This document shows, piece after piece, positions 8,293 to 14,883 of a stretch of 47,545 nucleotides of DNA (its first letter is position 1; every line of letters starts with the position of its first letter). The stretch spans positions 1-47,545 of the forward strand of contig JAPPLN010000088.1 in assembly GCA_028874175.1 (NCBI GenBank). The letters run 5' to 3'. The stretch is from Chloroflexota bacterium. GTDB taxonomy: Bacteria; Chloroflexota; UBA11872. A model generated the notes under the pieces. That model saw only the letters and a program-made list of their open reading frames with translations. It was not told where the DNA came from and did no database searches. A program made the translations under genes and the position numbers.

Positions 8293-9249
8293 GTGCCGGA
8301 CGGCACAATGCTGCCTGGCGCTATCCCAGGAACGTCACCCATTTCCCAGGCCGAAGCCAGCCGCCTGACTGAGTCCGTGCGAATTGACGTCCACACGCAC
8401 ATCGTCCCTCCGGACGTGGTCAATGGCCGTCGCCACTACAGCCGGGCGGACCTCTGGTTCGGTCGGCTTTACCGCAACGAGCATCGTGTGCTCGCCACGG
8501 CCGACGATCTGCGCCGGAGCATGCGCCGAACCACCCTTACCGCCAGCGTCGCGTTCGGCTTCGCCTGGCGCGATCCTGGTCTCTGCCGCGTCAACAACGA
8601 CTACGTGCTCGAAGCCGCTGCCGCGAGCAACGAAGGCAGCGGCCAACTCCTCCCGTTCTGCGTCGTCCCGCCCGATGACCTTGACTTCGCCATCGCGGAG
8701 ATGGAGCGCTGTCGGGCGCTCGGTGCAGTTGGCGTCGGCGAGCTGTTTCCCCAGGGCCAAAGCTGGAATCTCAACGACCGGTCCGCCGTCCGATCGTTCA
8801 TGGACACAGTTCGCACCTTGGGACTCATCCTGACCGTACACACCAGCGAGCCGGTCGGGCACCACTACCCCGGCAAAGACAGCACCACGCCGGCGGCAAT
8901 CTGGTCCCTGATCGAGGCTGCGGAAGGCGACGTACCGATCATCCTGGCGCATTGGGGCGGCGGTCTCGCCTTCTACGAACTCATGCCCGAGATTCAGCAG
9001 CAGGCCCAAAACGTCTTCTACGACTCCTCAGCCAGTCACCTGCTCTATCGGCCAGACATCTACCGCGTCATGAGTCAGTTGGCTTCGGGACGCGTGCTCT
9101 TCGGTAGCGACTACCCGCTGATCCGTCAAACGCGAGCCGTGCGCTTGGCGCGCGAAGCTGGATTGCCGGCGGCCGAACTGGCCGCGCTGCTCGGTGGCAA
9201 TGCCACCCGCCTGGGACTCGGCGTCAATGAAGGCACAGAAGCCGTCTAG
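8293..9249 (+). CDS. Amidohydrolase-2 family metal-dependent hydrolase
   Basis: 318 residues from a GTG; the conserved domain begins near residue 30, so GTG 8377 could also start it. It is a TIM-barrel amidohydrolase of the ACMSD/4-oxalomesaconate-hydratase type. Metal-binding and catalytic motifs are in order: DVHTHI (HxH, about residues 32-37), LTVHTSEP (His), ILAHWGGG (His) and VLFGSDYPL (Asp), followed by LLGGNATRLGL. Such enzymes decarboxylate or hydrolyse small acids; the substrate cannot be read from sequence. It lies 11 bases after the DXS-like gene, so the two are probably cotranscribed, and its end overlaps the convergent corrinoid gene by 4 bases. Confidence 0.85.
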   Translation: MPDGTMLPGAIPGTSPISQAEASRLTESVRIDVHTHIVPPDVVNGRRHYSRADLWFGRLYRNEHRVLATADDLRRSMRRTTLTASVAFGFAWRDPGLCRVNNDYVLEAAAASNEGSGQLLPFCVVPPDDLDFAIAEMERCRALGAVGVGELFPQGQSWNLNDRSAVRSFMDTVRTLGLILTVHTSEPVGHHYPGKDSTTPAAIWSLIEAAEGDVPIILAHWGGGLAFYELMPEIQQQAQNVFYDSSASHLLYRPDIYRVMSQLASGRVLFGSDYPLIRQTRAVRLAREAGLPAAELAALLGGNATRLGLGVNEGTEAV

Positions 9250-10121
9250 ACCGTTCGCACCTTCTCGCGCTCGATCTCGGCCATGATGCGCTCGATGTGC
9301 GTGGGGTTGTAGCCGGCCGCCCGCGCCTGCTCGACCAGGCCTTCCGCCTCCATCAGCCCGTCGGCGTGCGACTCGGTCCCAGGCTCCTCGCGCACCGCCA
9401 CCTGCAGCGCGTCGCGCGCCCGCAGGTACATGGACCGGCCCGCGTCCTCGGCTTCGTCCGCGTCTCCCAGCACGCCCAGCAGCCGCTTGGCCAGGATCAC
9501 GGCCGAGGCCGCGTCTGCCGCGTAGCCGTCGGCGCCGATTTCGTCTGCGTAGCGCTGGGTGACCGGCGCCCCGCCGATGATGCAGTGCACCTGGTCGGCC
9601 AGTCCGGCCGCTTCCACCGCCTCGATGGTGTTGCGCATGTTCGTCATGGTGGTCGTCAGCAGCGCGGACATTCCAATAATGTTGGCGTTGTGCTCCACCG
9701 CGTTCTGGATGTACTCGTCCGGGTGCGTGTCGATGCCCGTGTCATGCACCCCGAATCCAGCCCCCTCCAACATCATGGCGACCAGGTTCTTGCCGATGTC
9801 GTGCAGGTCACCGCGCACGGTGCCAATGACGACTTCGCCCACGGGCTCGATACCTGATTCCGCCAGGATCGGCCGCAGAATCGCCATGCCGGCCTTCATG
9901 GCCCGTGCGGAGATCAGCACCTCCGGCACGTAATACTGGTTGGTTCGGAAGAGTTCGCCAACGACGTCCATGCCCGGAATCATTCCGTCGTTGATGATGG
10001 ACGAGGCTTCCACGCCCTCGTCCAGCGCCACGCGGACCGTGGAATCAACGGTTGGGGCGTCACCCCGGATGATGGCGTTGCCGAGGTCCTTGAACGCCTG
10101 CTCGGTGTCGAAGCTGGACAT
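9246..10121 (-). CDS. Corrinoid (B12-binding) methyltransferase subunit
   Basis: 291 residues from ATG 10121, which has a good ribosome-binding site (AAGGAAGAG) about 5 bases upstream; an upstream in-frame ATG is less likely. Residues about 1-85 form the helical cap domain (GDAPTV, EGMIPGM-like NDGMIPGMD-VGELF, YVPEVLISARAM). About 90-210 is the cobalamin-binding Rossmann domain, with the cobalt-ligand motif DLHDIGKNLV, then MSALLTTTM and IIGGAPV. This matches MtbC/MttC/MtaC-type proteins that carry a methyl group on corrinoid in methylamine, methanol or glycine-betaine demethylation. About 75 extra C-terminal residues, acidic then helical, are atypical. No cognate methyltransferase (MtbB, MttB or MtbA type) lies next to it. 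Confidence 0.9.
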   Translation of the reverse strand: MSSFDTEQAFKDLGNAIIRGDAPTVDSTVRVALDEGVEASSIINDGMIPGMDVVGELFRTNQYYVPEVLISARAMKAGMAILRPILAESGIEPVGEVVIGTVRGDLHDIGKNLVAMMLEGAGFGVHDTGIDTHPDEYIQNAVEHNANIIGMSALLTTTMTNMRNTIEAVEAAGLADQVHCIIGGAPVTQRYADEIGADGYAADAASAVILAKRLLGVLGDADEAEDAGRSMYLRARDALQVAVREEPGTESHADGLMEAEGLVEQARAAGYNPTHIERIMAEIEREKVRTV

Positions 10122-10271
10122 CAACGCTCTTCCTTCAGACCGGACGCCAGAACGCCAACCTTGGATGCCAATAGGCCGCCGACTCACTGGCGGCGATACT
10201 GGTGGGCGACGTCGCGCAACAACTACGAAGCAACTCTAGCAATTAGCAGACGGGATGACGGCGAAATCCGG

Positions 10272-10889
10272 ATGCCGCACGCCAGCGTCGTGCTGGCCAG
10301 CGGCAGCGTCCACAAGCTGGCCGAGTTTCAGCGCGTTTTCGACGGTTCGCCGATTGCGTTGGTTTCGCCGTTTGATCTCGGCTGTCAATGCGAGGTGGAC
10401 GAAACAGGCGCAACCTTTGCCGCAAACGCTCGCCTGAAGGCCGTCGCCTACGCACGGGCTTGTCGGCGCTGGGCGCTGGCCGACGACTCCGGCCTGGAAA
10501 TCGACGCCCTGAACGGAGCTCCCGGCGTGCGGTCTAGCCGCTTCGCCGGACCGAACGCCACCGAAGACGACCGGAATACTCGTGTGCTGGAACTGCTCCT
10601 CGGTGTCTGCGAAGACCGGCGAACGGCCCGTTATCGCTGTGCGGTCGCCATAGCCAATCCCGACGGCGTCGTCACCTACGAGTCGGAAGCCACGGTCGAA
10701 GGCGTCATCGGCGACGCGCCGCGTGGTGACGGCGGCTTCGGCTACGACCCGCTGTTCATCGTCGGCCCGGGAGACACGACAATGGCCGAATTGCCCGGAG
10801 TGGCCAAGGACGTCATCAGCCCCCGTGGTCAAGGCGGCCGATCCGGCCGTGCCTTTCTGGAACGCGTACTGCTCCGCGGCGTAGCCTGA
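10272..10889 (+). CDS. rdgB: RdgB/HAM1-type non-canonical purine NTP pyrophosphatase, copy 1
   Basis: 205 residues from ATG 10272. The family hydrolyses dITP, XTP and ITP to the monophosphate plus PPi, keeping deaminated purines out of DNA and RNA. VVLASGSVHKLAEF corresponds to the SxNxxK nucleotide-binding motif but has Ser in place of Asn. The catalytic stretch ADDSGLEIDAL-G-PGVRSSRFAG, the GDAPRGDGGFGYDPLF loop and MAELPGVAK are present. The end of the active site reads ISPRG rather than ISHRG, so the base-recognising His is lost. It is followed by a diverged tandem copy at 11094. No strong ribosome-binding site is seen before the ATG. Confidence 0.88.
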   Translation: MPHASVVLASGSVHKLAEFQRVFDGSPIALVSPFDLGCQCEVDETGATFAANARLKAVAYARACRRWALADDSGLEIDALNGAPGVRSSRFAGPNATEDDRNTRVLELLLGVCEDRRTARYRCAVAIANPDGVVTYESEATVEGVIGDAPRGDGGFGYDPLFIVGPGDTTMAELPGVAKDVISPRGQGGRSGRAFLERVLLRGVA

Positions 10890-10963
10890 ATCCTGAATTG
10901 CCGCCGACAGGCACTTTCCCGGCGCCATCAGGCGGGCGCCGCGGATGCTTGGCCCTTACCCTT

Positions 10964-10987
10964 GCCTTACGGGTACTGGCGTAAGGC
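10964..10987 (+). repeat. Stem-loop between the two rdgB copies
   Basis: GCCTTAC (10964-10970) and GTAAGGC (10981-10987) are exact inverted repeats with a 10-base loop. No T-tract follows, so it is not a clear intrinsic terminator. It may be an attenuating hairpin or a processing site between the duplicated genes. Confidence 0.4.
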
Positions 10988-11093
10988 GGCGGCGTGACTT
11001 TCAACATGATGTCAATTCGAACCAACATCACACGACAACAGGGCAACTCAAGCGACTAGCGAGCGAACCGACGACGAAATCCCTCCAGACTGC

Positions 11094-11702
11094 GTCCGTG
11101 TAGTACTGGCCAGCGGCAACGCGGACAAGCTCGCTGAGTTTCGGCGCATATTCGCCGGTTCCCGAGTGCGGCTGCTCTCGCCGACGGATTTGGGCTGCGG
11201 TCTGGATGTGGTCGAGACTGGTGTCACTTTTGCCGAGAACGCACGCCTGAAAGCCATCGCCTACGCAAGGTCGTACCGACAATGGGCTCTGGCCGACGAC
11301 TCCGGCCTGGAGATCGACGCGCTAGGCGGCGTACCGGGCGTGCGGTCTAGCCGATTTGCCGGACTCAATGCCACGGACATTGATCGGAATAGCCGCGTGA
11401 TCGAACTGGTTCGTGGCATTCCTGACGGCGATCGATCCGCCCGCTACCGCTGCGCTGTTGCAATAGCTAGTCCCAAGGGAGTTATCGCTTACGAGACAGA
11501 GGCGACGGTGGAGGGCTTTATCGGCCATTCGCTGCGGGGTGACTGCGGCTTTGGCTTCGACCCGCTATTCGTCGTCGGACCCGGCGATACGACGATGGCG
11601 GAACTGCCCGGAGTGGCAAAAGACGTGATTAGTGATCGTGGCCAAGGCGGCCGCGCCGCGCGCGCTTTCCTAGAACGCGTGGTAGCTCGTAGCGAGTCCT
11701 GA
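11094..11702 (+). CDS. RdgB/HAM1-type pyrophosphatase, copy 2, no standard start codon
   Basis: Homology with copy 1 begins at about 11094 (V-R-VVLASGNADKLAEFRRIF), which keeps the Asn of the SxNxxK motif. The catalytic ADDSGLEIDAL, VRSSRFAG, GDCGFGFDPLF and MAELPGVAKDVIS segments are intact, with ISDRG replacing ISHRG. The frame is open upstream to 11010, yet it contains no ATG, GTG or TTG before the motif. The first standard start is GTG 11166, which would remove the nucleotide-binding N-terminus. Possible explanations are a non-AUG start (ATC 11079 or similar), a gene beginning to decay, or a sequence error. Flanks before and after match copy 1, marking a tandem duplication of about 0.7 kb. 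Confidence 0.75.
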   Translation, partial: VRVVLASGNADKLAEFRRIFAGSRVRLLSPTDLGCGLDVVETGVTFAENARLKAIAYARSYRQWALADDSGLEIDALGGVPGVRSSRFAGLNATDIDRNSRVIELVRGIPDGDRSARYRCAVAIASPKGVIAYETEATVEGFIGHSLRGDCGFGFDPLFVVGPGDTTMAELPGVAKDVISDRGQGGRAARAFLERVVARSES

Positions 11703-11784
11703 ATCTTGAACTCCCGCCGACACCCATCCCCTCGGCGCTGGCCAGATGCCGGCGCCGGCCGGCCGGCCCGGACCTAGCCTTTGA

Positions 11785-11790
11785 TAGTCT
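11785..11790 (+). promoter_or_regulatory. -10-like element before the SDR pair
   Basis: TAGTCT (overlapping GATAGT at 11783-11788) ends 9 bases before the ATG at 11800. There is no Shine-Dalgarno in the short gap. The spacing suggests a leaderless or nearly leaderless mRNA. Confidence 0.35.
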
Positions 11791-11799
11791 CGCTACCCC

Positions 11800-12573
11800 A
11801 TGACGGATGAAGCAAGGCCCCCGCTTCCGCTTGCCGGGCGAACCGCGCTGGTAACCGGCGCCGGCTCCGGCTTCGGACGGGCCATCAGCCAACGACTTGC
11901 CCGAGACGGAGCACGCGTCGGGCTGGCCGAGTTCAATACGGCCGCGGCCGCTGAGACACGCGACCTGATTGAATCCGACGACGGCGAGGCGCTGGTGATT
12001 CCAACGGACGTCACTGACTACGTTGCGATGCAAGCCGCCGTGCAAGCCGTGACGGACCGATGGGGCCGGCTGGACATCATGGTCAACAACGCCGGCATCA
12101 CCAGGCGTGAGGCATTTCTGGACCTCACGGTCGACGCCTTCGACAAAGTCATGGCGGCAAACCTCACCGGCGTCTTCCACGGCGTCCGTGCGGCGGGCTT
12201 GCAAATGAAGGCCCAGGGCGGCGGCGTCATCATCAACATGTCGTCCATTCGCGCCAATGTCGGCGGCTTCATCCACACCTCCTACTGCGCCTCCAAGGGC
12301 GGCGTTCGCATGCTCACCAAGGCCGCCGCCGTAGAACTTGGCCCCTATGGCGTGCGCGTCTGCGCCATCGGACCTGGCGTGGCCGAAACCCCGCTCACGG
12401 AATCGCTCTTGGCCAGCCCGGAGGCGCTGGACGATCAGTTGGCTCGCGTTCCCATGGGTCGCCTCGGCCAGCCCGAGGACATTTCGGAGGTCGCGGCGTT
12501 CCTGGCCTCCGACGACGCCGCCTACGTCACCGGCGCCACGCTCTACGTGGACGGCGGGGAGATGACCCACTGA
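11800..12573 (+). CDS. SDR-family dehydrogenase (3-oxoacyl-ACP reductase-like), first of pair
   Basis: 257 residues, a classical short-chain dehydrogenase. The cofactor loop is TGAGSGFGRAIS (TGxxxGxG), followed by NNAG at about 91-94. The catalytic Ser is in NMSSIRA, and Tyr/Lys in YCASKGG at about 160-166. The C-terminal GP-G---TP-TE and VTGATLYVDGG complete the fold. It is an NAD(P)-dependent oxidoreductase whose substrate, sugar, polyol or acyl, cannot be decided. The stop overlaps the start of the next SDR by one base (TGATG), indicating translational coupling. The two paralogues are only moderately similar. Confidence 0.9.
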   Translation: MTDEARPPLPLAGRTALVTGAGSGFGRAISQRLARDGARVGLAEFNTAAAAETRDLIESDDGEALVIPTDVTDYVAMQAAVQAVTDRWGRLDIMVNNAGITRREAFLDLTVDAFDKVMAANLTGVFHGVRAAGLQMKAQGGGVIINMSSIRANVGGFIHTSYCASKGGVRMLTKAAAVELGPYGVRVCAIGPGVAETPLTESLLASPEALDDQLARVPMGRLGQPEDISEVAAFLASDDAAYVTGATLYVDGGEMTH

Positions 12574-13334
12574 TGCGTTCCGTCGCCATCGTTACGGGTT
12601 CCGCTCACGGCATTGGTCGCGCCTGCGTGGAACGCCTGGCGGCCGATGGCTACCAGGTAGTGGCGACGGATTCCGACGGCAGGGCCCTGTCCAATTGGGT
12701 CCAACAGATCGGCCTCCAGGATTCCGTCGAGACTCGAACGCTTGACGTGGCGGACGTCCCGGCCGGCCAGGCCCTCGTGGCCGACACAATTGCCGCGCAC
12801 GGACGGGTCGACGCCCTGGCCAACGTTGCCGGCTACACCCGGCGCCAGTCGCTGGAAGAGATCGATACCGACATCTGGAACGCGATGCTCGACGTGCTCG
12901 TACGCGGGCCGGTCTTCCTGACCAAGGCCGTCGCCGAGGACATGATTCGCCGCGGCGACCCTGGCTCGATCGTCCAGGTCAGTTCCATTCGCTCCGAGTC
13001 GGCCGAACCCGGCCAGGCCCACTATTGCTCGGCCAAGGGCGCGCTGCGCACCGTGACACGTGCGATCGCCCAGGAACTCGCTCCGCACCAGGTCCGCGTC
13101 AATTGCGTAGGTCCCGGCCTGACCGCCACCCGGATGACCTCGGATGTCCGCTCCAGGCCGGAACTGTTCGAGCAGCGCAGGGCCACGGTGCCCTTGGGGC
13201 GCTATGCGTCGGCGGACGAGATTGCCAGTTGCGTCGCCTTCCTCTTGTCGCCGCGCTCGGCTTACGTGACCGGCACCACGCTCTATGCGGACGGCGGGTA
13301 CCTGGCGTCGCTGGGCAAAACCCGTTCGTGGTGA
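12573..13334 (+). CDS. SDR-family dehydrogenase, second of pair
   Basis: 253 residues, translationally coupled to the preceding SDR gene. Motifs are TGSAHGIGRAC, the NVAG equivalent of NNAG, VSSIR with the catalytic Ser, YCSAKGAL with Tyr and Lys, NCVGPGLTATRM and VTGTTLYADGG. Both proteins share the SSIR serine region and a TRR after the NAG motif (GITRRE and GYTRRQ), which suggests they arose by duplication and may act on related substrates or as a heteromer. The ribosomal methyltransferase rsmA follows after 74 bases from its own promoter. Confidence 0.9.
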   Translation: MRSVAIVTGSAHGIGRACVERLAADGYQVVATDSDGRALSNWVQQIGLQDSVETRTLDVADVPAGQALVADTIAAHGRVDALANVAGYTRRQSLEEIDTDIWNAMLDVLVRGPVFLTKAVAEDMIRRGDPGSIVQVSSIRSESAEPGQAHYCSAKGALRTVTRAIAQELAPHQVRVNCVGPGLTATRMTSDVRSRPELFEQRRATVPLGRYASADEIASCVAFLLSPRSAYVTGTTLYADGGYLASLGKTRSW

Positions 13335-13394
13335 GGCTTCGCGCGAAACTCATGGCGCATCCGGCGGAGATCGGGCCCGCTCAGCGCTGACCGG

Positions 13395-13403
13395 TGTGAT
13401 ACT
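13395..13403 (+). promoter_or_regulatory. Extended -10 promoter for rsmA (leaderless)
   Basis: TGTGATACT contains an extended -10 (TG-T-GATACT) ending 5 bases before GTG 13409. Transcription would start on or immediately before the start codon. Inference from position and consensus only. Confidence 0.5.
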
Positions 13404-13408
13404 GGGGC

Positions 13409-14248
13409 GTGAGCACCGCCCCGCGGGCGACCTTCCGCCCATCCAGCCGGCGCGGCCAGAACTTTCTCGTGGATCGGGCCGTGCAACGGCGCATTGCATC
13501 CGCCTCCGCTCTGCCGCCCGGCGCCACCGTCGTCGAAATCGGGGCCGGCACCGGCAATCTGACGGACGCGCTGCTCACGCATGGGCTGCGCGTGATAGCC
13601 GTCGAGATTGAAGAGGTCCTGGTCACGCGGCTGCGCGAGCGTTTCCGCAACCGTGACCGCGTCAAAGTCGTGGCCGGTGACGCGCGACGGCTCAACCTCC
13701 GCGAACTGGCCGGCGGACCGTTTCACGTCGTGGCGAATCTGCCCTACAGCGTGGGCACGCGGCTGGTGGTAAGTTTCGTCAGCGACGCCGAGCCGCCGCG
13801 CAGCCTCACGGTTCTCCTGCAGCGCGAAGTGGCGCGCCGCCTCACGGCCAAGCCTGGCGACATGGCGCTGCTGAGCGTCATCGTGCAGTCCTATGCAGGC
13901 GCCCGCCGTCTTTTCGATGTGCCATCCGAGGCGTTTCGTCCGCGGCCCAAGGTCGTTTCCAGCCTGGTGCGCATTGATCCGCTCCGAAGTCCCGGTCTCG
14001 ACGTCACCACGGTGGAATCACGGATCTCGATGGCGCGGCACGGGTTTGCGCAAACGCGCAAAAAGCTTCGGAACTCTCTGGCCGCCGGACTGGGGCGCCG
14101 AGAGCCTGACGTCGGCGCGGCCCTCGAGTCGGCGGGGATCGATCCTGGCCGTCGGCCGCAAACGCTCGCGCTCGCGGAGTGGGATCAAGTCGTCGTCGCG
14201 CTCAGCGCCGGGCAACCAGCCGGCCCCGCCGAAAGCGCCGGGGCATGA
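13409..14248 (+). CDS. rsmA: 16S rRNA (adenine(1518)-N(6)/adenine(1519)-N(6))-dimethyltransferase
   Basis: 279 residues. RsmA/KsgA dimethylates two adjacent adenines in helix 45 of 16S rRNA late in small-subunit assembly. Motifs are RRGQNFLVD at residues 14-22 (target and SAM site), VVEIGAGTGNLT (SAM motif I), VIAVEIEEVL (motif II), GDARRLN and VANLPYSVGT, the NLPY catalytic motif. FRPRPKVVSSLV and the C-terminal helical domain with F-QTRKKLRNSL follow. The GTG start is supported by the adjacent promoter. The stop overlaps the pth ATG (ATGA), so the genes are coupled. Confidence 0.95.
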   Translation: MSTAPRATFRPSSRRGQNFLVDRAVQRRIASASALPPGATVVEIGAGTGNLTDALLTHGLRVIAVEIEEVLVTRLRERFRNRDRVKVVAGDARRLNLRELAGGPFHVVANLPYSVGTRLVVSFVSDAEPPRSLTVLLQREVARRLTAKPGDMALLSVIVQSYAGARRLFDVPSEAFRPRPKVVSSLVRIDPLRSPGLDVTTVESRISMARHGFAQTRKKLRNSLAAGLGRREPDVGAALESAGIDPGRRPQTLALAEWDQVVVALSAGQPAGPAESAGA

Positions 14249-14883
14249 AGCGCTGGATGCGGCGCTGGCGCCGCCAATCGAGCCCGTCGTTCAGTCCCTG
14301 CCGGCTGATCGTCGGTCTGGGCAACCCCGGACCTGCCTACGCAGGCACGCGGCACAACCTGGGTTTCCTGGTCTGCGACCGTCTGGCCGCGCTCGGTACA
14401 GGCCGCTGGCGCGCCGCGCGATACCGTGCTGAAGTCTGGACAGGACAGATTGACGGTCTGGGCATCGCCCTACTGAAACCGCAAACCTTCGTGAACGAGT
14501 CTGGCCCCGCCGTAAGGGCCGCGCTACAGACATTCGGCTTGGAACCTTCGTGTCTCATCGTGGTGCATGATGATCTTGATCTGGCGTTTGCCCGCATTCG
14601 TGTCCGCCCTGAAGGCGGCAGCGGCGGTCACAACGGCATGCGCTCGATCATTCGCACTCTAAAAACCGACCAGGTGGCGCGTGTGAAGATTGGCCTGGGG
14701 CGACCGCCGGCGGGAGTCGATCCGGCGGACCATGTGCTCGGGCGATTCACTCCCGCCGAACGACCGGACGCCAACGCCGCCCTGGAACGCGCCGCCGACG
14801 CGGTCCGCGCGCTCCTGACTGCGGACGTGGACTCGACCATGCAGCAATTCAATCAAACCGATGGCGCTCACCGGCCTGCTTGA
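14245..14883 (+). CDS. pth: Peptidyl-tRNA hydrolase
   Basis: 212 residues, starting at an ATG that overlaps the rsmA stop. The enzyme cleaves peptidyl-tRNA released during aborted translation. LIVGLGNPGPAYAGTRHNLGF contains the catalytic His (in TRHN). Further features are LLKPQTFVNESG, the VVHDDLDL aspartate, GGSGGHNGMRSII and KIGLGRP. A short Arg/Trp-rich extension (MKRWMRRWRRQSS) precedes the usual N-terminus. The 3' end overlaps the mfd start by 23 bases, so rsmA, pth and mfd form one tightly packed operon. Confidence 0.96.
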   Translation: MKRWMRRWRRQSSPSFSPCRLIVGLGNPGPAYAGTRHNLGFLVCDRLAALGTGRWRAARYRAEVWTGQIDGLGIALLKPQTFVNESGPAVRAALQTFGLEPSCLIVVHDDLDLAFARIRVRPEGGSGGHNGMRSIIRTLKTDQVARVKIGLGRPPAGVDPADHVLGRFTPAERPDANAALERAADAVRALLTADVDSTMQQFNQTDGAHRPA

